Assembly: GCA_019914995.1 (NCBI GenBank)
Contig: CM034126.1
Span: 2,795,001-2,859,000, forward strand
Direction of reading: 5' to 3'
DNA from: Acanthochlamys bracteata
Lineage: Eukaryota; Streptophyta; Magnoliopsida; Pandanales; Velloziaceae
Length of the DNA: 64,000 bases
Shown here: positions 10,131 to 21,936 of the stretch, piece by piece
Layout: each line of letters opens with the position of its first letter
Numbering within the stretch: position 1 is the first letter of the stretch
Translations under genes and position numbers: made by a program
Notes under the pieces: model-generated
Told to the model about the DNA's origin: nothing
Database searches by the model: none
What the model saw: only the letters and a program-made list of their open reading frames with translations

Positions 10131-12050
10131 CAAAAACCACGATAAAGCCCGAAACATTAAGTGAAACATACTTTTATTAGCCCAAATGTATTAGTTCCAT
10201 CCATTCACACTAAAGAAAAAATCCAGTAATCATTCTACATATCCAATCTAATCTTTGGACTAACTAAACACCTTCCATTTTCTCAACTAAGCACTTTGTA
10301 TGGATATCAGTAGTAATACAGTAATACTATGAATTTGTGTTTATGGTTAATTAAGAAATTTGTTAGTTTCCAAAATTTTTGTATTCGCCCAATTGCAATG
10401 GCACTCTCTTTTTTTAAATTTTGAACCAAACGGCAAGGTGGTTGTTGGCCTAGTTGTGGCACTCGACCTGAGCCAGTCCACCTCGATTAAAGAAAAATTG
10501 ATCCGACCCACTCTCTTGACTCGGTGCTAATTTTAAATTTTAGTTATGTTATTTTTGTTAACTCTATTGACAAGTCAATGATTATTTTTGACTAAATCAA
10601 TAGGCAAATTTGAATTCTTGGATGATAATGATAATATATTCAACTGATACAGAAGACATTAAATGCTTAAAAAGAAGCGCATATTTTTCCTCATCTTCAT
10701 AATCAATACGACTCTTTCTGAACAGAAGTAAAACGTTATAATTCATGCTTAAACAAGAGTTTTCGTCACTATGATGTACAAGCTATGTCACGTTAATAAA
10801 TATATGTGGAAATGTCATCCGTAACTCAATAAGGTTTTTGTGTCCAATGCAGGAGTGCTCAAGCAAAAGTACCACATGATCACTTGTTGCTGCATTGCAC
10901 TTGAGGCTACTACATAAGTACCTGGTAGCAAGTAGCCTTTGGAGATTGAAACATTTGTTCTCCTTCGCAAAAGAAGTTAGAAGTCCTTTTTCTTACTTTT
11001 CTATTTTTTAGGATAACAATAAGCTAGGTAGTAAGTCATCTTTACTTTATATAGAATAGCTATTTATAGTCAATTAGCTAGGTAGTAAGTCAATTAGCTA
11101 CTACATAAATTCTAGACCGAGTTTCCTAATAATATAGAATAGCTATTTATAGTTTCTGCCTTCATTACAGCAACTGATCGACTGCGTAGTCTTCATTCCA
11201 ATTGGGCATTAGGTTCAATTCGAGAGATGATATTTACTTCTAACAGCAACTGTGGTCTCAAACAAACTAAGATCAGCGATTAAGGGAAGTTAGTACATAT
11301 CTTTAAGCAATGTTCTTTCTTCAGTGACATACGGAATCTTATAGGATTAACGATAGTCAAGATATGTACCAATTAACAAATTAAAGCAAGGGCATATTTC
11401 AATACCATCAAACTCTACTTCATTGAGTTCGGGAACTCTTTATATTTCAATTATTACTTTGAATTTTAATTTTAAAAAATTTTATTTTATATATTGTAGT
11501 AATTATTTTGAATTTTATTTTTGCTTAATTTTTTAATGTACTTTACATTCATAAAACTCTGCCATCACAAAATTTATTTTTATGTGATTGAAATACATCC
11601 TAAATGTAAAAGAGAGAGTCATTGTTTTCTTACGAACAAAAAAAATGCTCAACTTAAAGCAGAGCCTTTAGCTATATAGGAGCGAAAAAGCATTTGACTA
11701 CCTACCGAATCTGACCGAACTTCAAGTTCTGGAACACTGTATATTGATCATCAACAATCTCATCTTATCTTTGAATTTGCCAGTTAAGTTTTAGGTGAAG
11801 CAGTTCAGTTGTATCCAACCTGTCAATACGGGAATCAAAATCAAAACCAAATTAAAATTGAGGGCATATCTAACTTATACTTTGTTGAGAAAGTCAAAAT
11901 TGATTGTACTGTTTTAAATGTGATAAGACTAAAGATGAAGGAACTAATGAATAAGGAATAAAAAGTCCAAGAAGTTTAACTTTTTTCGTTGCACATTGAA
12001 GCGTTTTTTTATTTGTGAGAAAGTCAAAAATTATTATAATATATTAATTG

Positions 12051-12841
12051 CATAGTTGTAAGGATTGGATCGGATATCAAATCGAAAAATTATTCGGTTA
12101 CGATTTTCAGGTCGAACCATCGTATCAATCGATCGAACCGTCGAATCAATAATATTAAAATATTTTTAACTAATAGTAATAATAATTACAGTAAGAAATT
12201 TACTAATCAAATATGAAATACTTTTACCAAAATAATAATAAAATTTACATGAAAGAATCATAATAAAAAATTAGAGTATTTTTATTATGACATTACTATC
12301 AACAACAACAATAATAATCACCAAAAATTAAAATATTACTACCACTAACAACAATAATAACAATTAAAATTTATAATAAAAAATATTTAAATAAATTAGG
12401 AGATTAGAAAAAAATAAAACTATAAAATAGATAAATCATAAAAAGATATAACTAACTTTTTAAATATACATATTTGAGTCTAAATATTTTACAATATAAA
12501 AATTTAAAAATTACTAATAATTGATATTTATAAATAAAATATAATGAATTATATTTTTGCATTATCACATTCAAATGCAAAATCTAAAATTCATATTATT
12601 TTTCAACATAGGACTATTAATTATTTTTAAATTAAATATAACATCAATTAAAAAATTTTTAATAAATTTTTAAAAAATATTTTCAATCCGGTTTGATCCG
12701 GGTGGGCGATCTATCGAGTTGAAGCGGATCGAAACAAGTCAAAACGGATCGATTGTATAAACTATTTTTTTACAAATTCGGACCGGTTTACCGTCTGAAT
12801 CGACGGTTTCTGAATAGGTCGGTCCGAGTCTGACAACAATG
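12051..12841 (+). mobile_element. Non-autonomous TIR element of about 790 bp, unit 2 copy
   Basis: The 5' end CATAGTTGTAAGGATTGGAT and the reverse complement of the 3' end, CATTGTTGTCAGACTCGGAC, agree at most positions. The flanks ATTAATTG (12043-12050) and ATTAATTA (12842-12849) look like an 8-base target duplication with one mismatch, as made by hAT transposases. The ends are relatively GC-rich with repeated CGGTTT/AAACGG blocks; the middle is AT-rich with ACAACAATAATA repeats. No transposase ORF. Confidence 0.5.
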
Positions 12842-13082
12842 ATTAATTATGTTTGTCTGAAAATAATTTTAAAAAATGTTTTTGTAAAATGCAAAATATT
12901 TTATTTTATTTTGATAAATAAATTTTATTTTTTATTCAAAAATAATAATAGTAAATCTTACTTATAGATTTTTTTAATTTTAATGTATAAATTTTTTTCT
13001 ATATTTCTTAAATTTTAAAATATTTAAAATTTTATTAAAAATATATTAAAAAAATTTTAAATTCTTTTATGAACGCACTGTA

Positions 13083-13321
13083 AAACGGTTTGTCAGAAAA
13101 TAGTTTTTAAATTTTTTATTGTATATTTTCCAATGCATATTTTATAAATATATACAAAATTTATTTAAAAATTTAGAAAATGTAAAAAAATTTTATGTAG
13201 TGAAATTTTTTATTGCATATTTTTATTATTTTAAAAATAAAAAATAAAAACTTATTTTTAAAAAATAAATTTTTTTCTATTTTAAATTTTTTTTTATTTT
13301 ATAAGTATTTTTAAACCGTTT
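13083..13321. repeat. MITE-like element, unit 2 copy
   Basis: Same element as 8695-8933, with AAAACGGTTTGTC at one end and AAACCGTTT at the other. Differences between the two copies are mostly in A or T run lengths. Confidence 0.5.
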
Positions 13322-13451
13322 CCAAATTCAAAGATGAAAAGAGGTAACGAATACAGAATAAAAAGTCGTAGCAGTTAAAATTTTTTTCTTGCACATTGAA
13401 GCGCTTTTTTATTTCTTGAGAAAGTCAAATTATTGTACTGTAATATACGAA

Positions 13452-13694
13452 GGGGGCGTTTGGAATTGCTTATGAAATGAAGGATATTTTTGTCCTTTTT
13501 AAAAAAATGAGCTATATTTTTTTTATTTCTAAAAAAATAATAAAAATATGCAATAAAAGATCTCACTCTGTAGAATTTTTTTACACTTTCTAAATTTTTA
13601 AATAAATTTTTTATATATTATAAAATATGTATTAAAAAATATGAAATAGAAAATTGAAAAGTTGGATTGAGGGAAAGCAAAGCCAAACACCCCC
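13452..13694 (+). mobile_element. Tourist-like MITE (PIF/Harbinger type)
   Basis: The ends GGGGGCGTTTGG and CCAAACACCCCC pair at 11 of 12 positions. The three bases GAA lie on each side (13449-13451 and 13695-13697), fitting the 3-base target duplication of PIF/Harbinger elements, although TTA/TAA is the usual target. About 243 bases, no ORF of note. Confidence 0.6.
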
Positions 13695-15084
13695 GAAGTC
13701 TTTTCAAAAACTTAAAACATAAGGATAAATTATATGTAATGCAATTACTATAAATTTTCACCAACGGCAGATGTTGAGTGGCCTATTTTCAAAAGAACCA
13801 ATATTCAACTCCGTCGAATGCTAATTGACACGGTGATAGAAATTCACATTTTTTATCATCGTACGGAAATTTGATAAATATTTTTAAAATAAAGTTTTTT
13901 TAATATAAAAAATATTTTTAGTTTTATTAAAAAATAATAATGAATAATAAAAAATTTTGATACATAAATTTTTTTATACTTTTAAATTTTAAATAAAATT
14001 TTTAAAATTTTATTAAAATATATTCAAAAATATGAAATAAAAAAATTAATTTTTTTAAATGAAATGTCAAATGCGTTCCTTCAAATCTTAGCGCCTGTTA
14101 TAATTCACAAGTATTTAACCAGAAAAATATGATAAAATCTTATCCCGAGAAACAAAACGCATGTACTTATTTCTTGGTCTAGCCCATCCTGCAGTGTTGG
14201 CACGGCCAGAAGTCTTAAGGCCCACAGAAATACCCATCTCGATGACTAGGAATGAGCGAGGCAAAACCACTTTAAGGAAACATTTGCACTGCTTTTTAAC
14301 TACTTTTTTTTAAAAAATAAAATTTATTATAATATTTAAAAAAATATTTAAAACTTTATAAAATATAAAAAATTATATATCATAAAAATTAATTATTAAT
14401 TATTTAGTTTATTTTTAATAAAAACTTATTTTTCAAAATATCTCTAAAATATTTTATATTTAAAAATTTTATTTTATTTTATAAAGACTCTTAAATATCC
14501 TCTAAACCAAAAACCACGATAAAGCCCGAAACATTAAGTGAAACATACTTTTATTAGCCCAAATGTATTAGTTCCATCCATTCACACTAAAGAAAAAATC
14601 CAGTAATCATTCTACATATCCAATCTAATCTTTGGACTAACTAAACACCTTCCATTTTCTCAACTAAGCACTTTGTATGGATATCAGTAGTAATACAGTA
14701 ATACTATGAATTTGTGTTTATGGTTAATTAAGAAATTTGTTAGTTTCCAAAATTTTTGTATTCGCCCAATTGCAATGGCACTCTCTTTTTTTAAATTTTG
14801 AACCAAACGGCAAGGTGGTTGTTGGCCTAGTTGTGGCACTCGACCTGAGCCAGTCCACCTCGATTAAAGAAAAATTGATCCGACCCACTCTCTTGACTCG
14901 GTGCTAATTTTAAATTTTAGTTATGTTATTTTTGTTAACTCTATTGACAAGTCAATGATTATTTTTGACTAAATCAATAGGCAAATTTGACTTTGGTCAA
15001 TGTTCAAAACTTTTACCGTAATGAACTGTCGAGTCATGAAACTTAGCTTCGCACCCATTTGATCGGTTGGGTGGATCCGATTTT

Positions 15085-15332
15085 GGGTACGTTTAAAATT
15101 ATTTATAAAATAAAGTTTTTTTAAATAAAAGATATTTTTATTTTTCTAGAAAATAAGTTTTATTTTTTTACTAAAAAAATAAAAATATGCAATATAAAGA
15201 TCTCATTATATAAAAATTTTTATACTATGTAAATTTTTAAATAAATATTTTAAATACTTATAAAATATATATTAAAAAATATAAAATTAAAAAATTAAAA
15301 AATAATTTTTGAACGTGAGGCCAAACGCACCC
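15085..15332 (+). repeat. MITE-like element with GGGT-CGTTT ends
   Basis: Starts GGGTACGTTTAAAATTATTT and ends CCAAACGCACCC, whose reverse complement GGGTGCGTTTGG matches the start well. It has the common core with AAAGATCTCATTATA. About 248 bases. Confidence 0.55.
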
Positions 15333-16663
15333 AAACATATTTATAGACATAGCATGCTGTTATTCGTGCCGACCATTTTTTTTGGCTCATTTTTCATATT
15401 TACTCTTAGAATATGTGGGCTAAACACAAGAACTTGAGGACTCGTTGGGATACCTTAATATAAAAAAAGAAATTTAACATTAGATTTTTTTTAAATATAT
15501 ATTTTGAACATAAAAAATAAAAATTTATATATAAGAATATTAAAATATGAATATATTTATACCTTCTAAAATTTAAAGAAATTTGTAGAATACCTTAATA
15601 TAATTTTATGAAATAAAAAGACGAAAAAAATAAAATAATTACTTATAAATATTAATCCCACATGCCATTAGTGTAGTCCTCAACTTTAAAACAATGCTTA
15701 CCACACGTAATGGTGTATTTTAAATACACGAGTTTTACAAAAATGAGAAATAATCTTTTTTAAATAGACTAAAAATAGATTTTTATTTTTTATTTTTTAT
15801 TTTTAAGTAAATTGAAAATGATATTTTATTTTATTTATAAATTAAATTAAAAGTAAAATATAAACATATTCTTAACTTAAATTTATGTTTAATAAAAAAT
15901 GAAAATTTTGATCATTCAAAATTTTAAGTCTTCTTGTCAACCGCTAACTTAAGCTTTTCAATTCCACATTATAACGGAATGGTTGTAAGTAATTATCGAA
16001 AAATAATATATAACAAATATTTTAATTTTTTTAAAAGTTATATTTTTTAATAAAAATAATAAAATAAATAAGAATAGAATATTATAATATAAACGTTTTT
16101 ATATTTTTTAAATTTAAGAATAAATTATATAAATATTGAAAAAATATATAATTTTGAAAATAAAAAATTAAATTGGAAAAAGATAATGAGTTCTCCAAAA
16201 TATCTGCTGAATTTCAATCAATCATCGCGCCAAATCGGCAATCCATAACCAAAACTGACAACGTGTAGTTTTCGATGCGGAGAGACCAACGGACCCACGC
16301 GGTAGTAGAACTTGCAGCAGTAAAGAAATTTTCAATTTTCAATTTCTAAAATTTGATTTTTAATTAAGAGAGCTGTGAAATTAGCGTTGCTAAATTTGAA
16401 AGCGACACAATGACTGCTTTACCCCTAAACGACGAAAAGCTGGCAGCTTGGTCGATGCCAGATTTTGAATTATTTTTTTATAAAAATTATTTTTTTATTA
16501 GATTTTGAATTCAAATTTATTTTTTATATTCAGTTTACTCTAAATTTATTGAACTTATTTTTAATCTAATTTTTATCAAATTCAATTTCGATTAGTTTAA
16601 ATTTATAAAATTCACTTTATTCGATTAAAAGACGGTCTTAGCGATCGCGTCCAAATTCCGAAA

Positions 16664-16852
16664 GCATTTTGAGACGCTTATTAAATAAAATTTTTTTAAA
16701 ATAAAAAATATTTTTATTTTTTAAAAAAATAATAAAAATATGTAATAAAAAGATTTCACTTTGTAGATTTTTTTATATTTTTTTACAAATTTATAAAATA
16801 TATATTAAAAAATATAAAATAAAAAAAATTTGATAAATAACGTTTGAAATGC
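16664..16852 (+). repeat. Short MITE-like element
   Basis: The ends GCATTTTGAGACGCTTAT and (reverse complement) GCATTTCAAACGTTATTT are similar. The core contains AAAGATTTCACTTTGTAGA, as in other copies. About 189 bases. Confidence 0.5.
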
Positions 16853-17404
16853 TGCCCGCACGCTCCCGGTTGACAATAGACTGATTATAGTCTGAGGAAA
16901 GCTTAAGGATGTTTATGATAAGTACTAACCTCTTCTTTGGTCACTGTTCTGGTTTGCATAACTATATAAGCCTGACATTTAATATGAAACAGTTCATTTA
17001 GTTGATATGATTGGAGAAAGTTGTTTATTTAAATCAACATTTTGTGGTGACTTTGGATTAAACTCTTCCAGTGAGCCATTTCTCTCCCAACATACAAAAA
17101 TACGCTTTGAAAAAATAAGCTTCATCCAGGATGGCTTCCAGGTGTTGTTTATTACTAGATCTGCTGGAAAATAAATATGGATCTGGTCATTGATATGATT
17201 AAAAATATGTTAATGAACTCAGAAGAACATGGCATCCAACTTTTATGCTAGTTTGGTGTAATTTATGAGCGTAATGGACTGTAATTAACTATATTGAAAG
17301 TGTGACTAAATTACTTAGTTTTGAATCTTAGGTAATTGGAAGTGAAAATACCATAAAAAAACAAAAAAAAAGAGAGAGAAAGAAAGAGCGCTCCCTGGGG
17401 TGGG

Positions 17405-17900
17405 TAGAGATGTAAATATGGGTCGGATCAAACGGGCCGGCTCGTGATTCGATTTGTTGGTCCGACTATTGATCCATCCGGCTCGGTAAATAGTAACAGA
17501 ACCTAGCCGGTCTGATTCGATTCTACGGACAAGATGGGCCGATTATGTTGGTCTGACGGACGGTCCGTCCGTCCGATTACTGTTCATAGTGACCGGTCAA
17601 CAGTGATCGATCAACATTGACCGGTCAATATGAACTATTGACCTGGTTAAAATTGACCATTGATCAGATTAAATTTCAATAAAAAATATTTTTATATTAC
17701 TAAAAAATAAATTTTAAAAATAAAAAATATTTATTTTTAATTTTATCTTAAAAATAATTTTTATTTTTTATATAACTTTAAAATATAAATTGAATAAATA
17801 AACCGAATTGAATCGTGAGAAATAAATCGGACTGAACTGGTTCGGCCCGGTTGCTTCGCATAGGCCGAACCAGCTCGGCCCGTCTATTTTTGTATCTATA
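17405..17900 (+). mobile_element. hAT-like non-autonomous element
   Basis: The end TAGAGATGTAAATATGGGTC resembles the reverse complement of the other end, TATAGATACAAAAATAGACG. The 8-base flanks GGGGTGGG (17397-17404) and GGTGTGGG (17901-17908) differ at one base, fitting a hAT target duplication. The interior has repeated GACCGGTCAACAGT-like blocks and no transposase. It lies about 490 bases upstream of the GATA gene. Confidence 0.6.
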
Positions 17901-18051
17901 GGTGTGGGCTTTGTTTACGCCCACGGACTCAATTGCGAACCATTCAACGATCCCCACCGAGAACAACGACGCCCTCGCTCGCTCTCTTTTCTTTCCTTTC
18001 ACCCGCCGAAATCAAACAAAGAAAAAGTCATTTCATTTTTTCACTTCGAGC

Positions 18052-18260
18052 GCGTTTGATTTAGCTTTTTAAAAACTATTTAAAAACTTTTTTTATTCAT
18101 ATTTTTTAATATATATTTTATAAATATTTAAAAAAATTAAAAATTATAAAAAAAATTTACGAAATAAAATATTTTTATTTTTTATTTTTATTTTTTTAAA
18201 TAAAAAAATAAAAATATTTTATATTTTAAAAAATTCTTTTTCATTATCATTTCAAAACGC
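18052..18260 (-). repeat. MITE-like element in the GATA gene promoter region
   Basis: Runs between GCGTTTGATTTAGCTTTTTA and CATTTCAAAACGC, inverted repeats at the GCGTTT/AAACGC ends, with the common AT-rich core in minus orientation. It ends about 125 bases upstream of the GATA start codon, so it may overlap the promoter or 5' leader. Confidence 0.55.
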
Positions 18261-18385
18261 CACTGCTTTTCTTCTCTTCTCTTCCTTTCTCCGTTCAAAC
18301 CAAAATAATCATTCATTTAACTTTTATTTCTATCTTTGCTACTTCTTCTTCACCGTTGAACAATCTCTTCACTTGCCTTTAACCC

Positions 18386-19508
18386 ATGGAAGCAACAGCT
18401 GCACTAAAGACAAGTTGTCGAGGATCGGACCAGTGTAGTAGTGCTCCTTTTTCCTTCAGCAACGGCAACGACGAGGTTGTTGTGATGAAGAGAGGTGGTT
18501 CTGTTATGGTGGAAGAGTTTTTCGTTGATGACTTGCTTGACTTAGGTTGGCTTACTGACGTAGACAAAGAAGAAGATGAACAGAACTCTGATGGCTTGCC
18601 GGAGCCTGGCAAACCTCTTCACAGCCACTCCAACTCGGACTGCTCTGCTTTGTCTTTCGAACCCCATCATCCATCCGACCTCGCTCTCCCGGTACGTAAC
18701 GCAACCGCAAAAAAAAAAGCTAACTTTTTTCTTTTGTTGCTGTTGTTATTTGGTTTTGAACTGGGAAGATTCTTCTTGTTGTGTACAGGCCGACGACGTG
18801 GCAGAGCTGGAATGGGTTTCACACTTCGTAGATGAATCCTTTACAAACTTTCCTCCGCCATGCTGCGGCAGCGGCGGGACTTTTCCTCTTCCACCCAAAC
18901 CTCATACTGCCGAATTAACAAGCGAGAGAGTAACAAACAAAGAGTTCGTAACGTTGATGCCCGTCCCCGTTAAAGCTAAGCGGAGCAAACGTGCTCGTGC
19001 CTCCAGCTGGGTTCGGTCGACTATCTCCGACGGAAGCTCTTGCTCGTCCTCATCGTCGTCTTCGTCGATATCAACTATGTTAGCTTGGGCAAGTACAACC
19101 ATGCCAAAGCCTTCGCTGCCGGTGGAGCAGAAGAAGATGAAAAAGCGCGGACGTAAAGCAAAACCATCTAAACAGACACAGAGTCTCTCGGCGTCGCTGG
19201 GTCGTGCAGTAGAGCGCCGGTGCAGCCACTGCGGTGCGCAGAAGACTCCGCAGTGGCGTGCCGGGCCCGAAGGAGCGAAAACTCTCTGCAATGCTTGCGG
19301 TGTTCGGTTCAAATCCGGTCGGCTGTTACCGGAGTACAGGCCGGCATGCAGCCCAACCTTCTCAACTCTAGAGCACTCCAACTCTCATAGGAAAGTTCTC
19401 GAAATGCGTCGAGAGAAAGCTGAAGAAGAAGCTGCTGCTGCGATCACTGCAGCTCCGAAGCAGCAGGTTCTGCTTGCTTCCGCTGCTCCGCCGGTTCCCT
19501 CTTTCTGA
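18386..19508 (+). CDS. GATA-type zinc finger transcription factor (GATA5/6/7-like)
   Basis: Exon 1 is 18386-18691 (102 codons) and exon 2 is 18789-19508, with a 97-base phase-0 GT-AG intron; the product is 341 residues. One class IV zinc finger, Cys247-X2-Cys250-X18-Cys269-X2-Cys272 ([20 protein letters not shown] then TLCNACG), predicts binding to WGATAR sites in the nucleus. It is followed by the subfamily I tail [20 protein letters not shown]. Upstream are an acidic N-terminal region ([15 protein letters not shown]), a serine run, and basic nuclear-import clusters ([21 protein letters not shown]). The length resembles GATA5; the position beside F5H resembles Arabidopsis GATA7. The ATG sits in a usual context and the finger is complete, so the gene looks functional. 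Confidence 0.92.
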
Positions 19509-21179
19509 ACCGATTTCGGTTCGGTTCTTTTCACATTTTGGCAGCAGTAGATTGAGCCAGTTTAGTTTGTAGTGGATAGAGATTAGTATTGACTAGATGG
19601 ATGCTATGGCGTGTGTTAGTGGGCAAAGTGCTAGGTTCTTTCCAATGCTATCATTCTATTTAGCACTACTACTTGTTTAGCCCCAATGCTTGCGGTTCTT
19701 GCTTTATTTTATATCATTACTGGTAATTTTTAGGGAAGTAGGGGTTTACAGAAAGTGAATTGGGATTCTGAGAAGAGACCTGTTCTTAGATTCTTGGCCT
19801 GACTGCTTAGAATTTTTCTGCAAGTTCGAAAGGTTTAAGTTTTTGGTCTTGTTGCAGTATCAGTTGGGTGATAGGTAGTTGTTTCGTTGTCTATTTGTAC
19901 ACAGTTCTTGTAGTTTATAGTAGAGAGTTTAGATGCTTTTCTGGGGTGGTTTGGACTTAGGGAACCATGTATATTTGGATGAGATCAACTTGTAGGCAAA
20001 GTTTGGATTGGGTAAATGGTTGGTACTTTGCCTCGTTGTTGTAATGACATTTCCATACTTTCCTAACTCGAACCAAACACACAAATAAATTGCAAGTTGT
20101 AAGTGAAATCTTTAGAATCGTTCAAACAAAGGTTCACATCCATTGTATATCTTCTAGATTAGATGTTCAAAAGTTAAAAATCAAAATATTTTAACCCAAA
20201 GAAAAAGTTCAAAACAAGTAGAAGCTATGACTCAAATGCCATACGATCAGTAAGTACTAAAGAACATACTGCTTTGAATATTTAAAAGTTAGAAGCTAAT
20301 AGTTGATGCGATAAGCTGTGCTACTTGAATTTTGGATACCAACGGCTCTAATTTGTTCCACATAATCAAAAGTTCTTCTCGGCATGTGATTGGGTTGCCA
20401 CGTGATGCCTAATGATAACTGCATATATCACTAACTAAAACAAATCAAGTTAAAAAAGAAACGCAACTCCATAGCGGTAATGATTGAGCTAAACTTGCCG
20501 TCGGCAGGCAAAATAACTATATACAAAATATGCCTTTAATCCACATCCTCAATTGAAATTGTGGTGCATTGATCTTTCAGTTTTGCTCAAGTCTTTTGTT
20601 GTGTTCTCTATCCTAGTCTTTTGTGGTTTATGCAACTTGTGGGAAACAATTGAGTAGTGCAGAGAGAGAGAATGAAGAATAGGGCCCATTGTTTGTAGGT
20701 ACATGATTTCAGACCCAATCTGGTTGCTGACAGATGAGGTCGTCCACAGTAATAGAAGCACGAGTTTGAACCACTCTTTCAAGCATGTAGCATTTCGATT
20801 AATAGAGTTTGCAAGGGAGTTACGTATAAATGAAAACACTACCAAAATGTTTTATGTTTTTCAACTTTGAACCAAGTTGAAAAGTTAAATACGCTACACA
20901 TTATGTGTGCACCATCTCTTCTAATTACCGTTCATCTCTAGTACTCAATTGAGGGATCTCGATTCATCTTTGACGGCTCCACCAAATACACTATTAGTGC
21001 ATAACCATCTAATAATACTGAAGGTTATAACAGTCGAGCATTATATATAACACGTCTGCTGGTGAGAAGATGCCTAACCAAGTATCAATCTTCCACCTAA
21101 ATCCTATCTCTCTTTGCTGGTTGAATCCCTGCTTCTTCATGTGAGTCCATGTTCCCTGCTATAGAGTAGGTCTGCTTAC

Positions 21180-21197
21180 CACACACACACACACACT
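21180..21197. repeat. (AC)n microsatellite
   Basis: About eight AC units in intergenic DNA. A simple repeat, likely polymorphic. Confidence 0.9.
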
Positions 21198-21882
21198 GCT
21201 GGAGGCATCTTTGTTTGGAATAAAATTTTGCTGCAAATCATACATTATTCATACAACATCCCACCATGCTACTTTAAGTTAAACAATCGACATATTTTGT
21301 ATTAAATGGTGACCTACTTTGCTAATCTAGATGGAACAGCAAATGAGACACTGAATGAATGAGACGGCATAATATCACTGCCTTTTTTAACTTTGAATGA
21401 CAACCTAAAGAAAAAAAAAATCCAAAGATTCCCTAAAACTAATAATGGTAATTGAAAGCAAAAAGCTCCAGCAGTTCCACCCATAGCGCATAGCTTATTG
21501 TATAGCTTAATTTCAATGCTCACAGGGCCCTGTTAGTGATGCAATTACAAATCATGACTTGTCCATTACCAAGACTTTGCCAATGAGAAACGCCCATCTG
21601 CTACCTACCGCATATTCACGATTAATCCCATCCAGGAAGAAATGAAACTGGAATGCAAACATAACAATTACAAACGAAAGGTCTATGTTTCTGAAGTTAG
21701 TTGACCAACCTGACACCTATCGCCCGATAGTCTCTCATCATTCCATTACAGCCATTCGAAATCTATAGAACTCTTCATAAGGAAAACAATTTTCATAAAT
21801 TACCTTAATGAAGATTCATATATCAGACAAAAGCAATTAGATGATTTAGTTTGAAAGATGGATACCTGATCTGAAGCTTTTC

Positions 21883-21936
21883 GATCTGTAAAGCAAGAAG
21901 GTGATTTGTGATCTGTAAAGCAAGAAGGTGATTTGT
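21883..21936. repeat. 27-bp perfect tandem repeat, two copies
   Basis: A 27-base unit beginning GATCTGTAAAGCAAGAAGG occurs twice back to back (21883-21909 and 21910-21936). Confidence 0.9.

Larger units (their letters stand above)
6079..10610 (+). repeat. Unit 1 of a large direct tandem duplication (4532 bp)
   Basis: Runs from TGAATTCTTGGATGATAATG at 6079 to the start of the same sequence at 10611. It matches unit 2 nearly base for base over most of its length; most differences are homopolymer length changes or short indels. I see no gene inside, only AT-rich DNA, MITE-like elements (about 8695-8933, 9064-9317, 9488-9712, 9898-10130) and a larger TIR element (7567-8457). The stretch at about 7370-7900 diverges strongly from unit 2. 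Confidence 0.9.
10611..14990 (+). repeat. Unit 2 of the large direct tandem duplication (about 4380 bp)
   Basis: Second copy of 6079-10610. Its right edge is at 14988-14990, where sequence shared with the end of unit 1 (AATCAATAGGCAAATTTGA) gives way to unique CTTTGGTCAATG. The three bases TGA are common to all three junctions, consistent with short-homology joining. It is about 150 bases shorter than unit 1, mainly because unit 1 has extra sequence at 7370-7900. No gene is seen. Confidence 0.9.
14991..17404. other. Intergenic AT-rich DNA
   Basis: No gene seen. It holds two MITE-like elements (15085-15332 and 16664-16852) and unique AT-rich sequence. The part at 16.2-16.45 kb is less AT-rich but has no sustained open frame. 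Confidence 0.6.

Noticed and set aside
6079..14990. The large direct repeats considered as LTRs of a retrotransposon
   Set aside because: The units are adjacent with no internal region, no TG...CA ends, no primer-binding site or polypurine tract, and no gag/pol coding sequence.
17778..18002. Minus-strand ORF of 74 codons rich in Arg
   Set aside because: It overlaps the end of the hAT-like element and the GATA upstream region. The composition reflects CG-rich repeat sequence, not a protein family.
18902..19381. 159-codon minus-strand ORF
   Set aside because: It is antisense to the GATA second exon, an ordinary shadow of GC-rich coding DNA.
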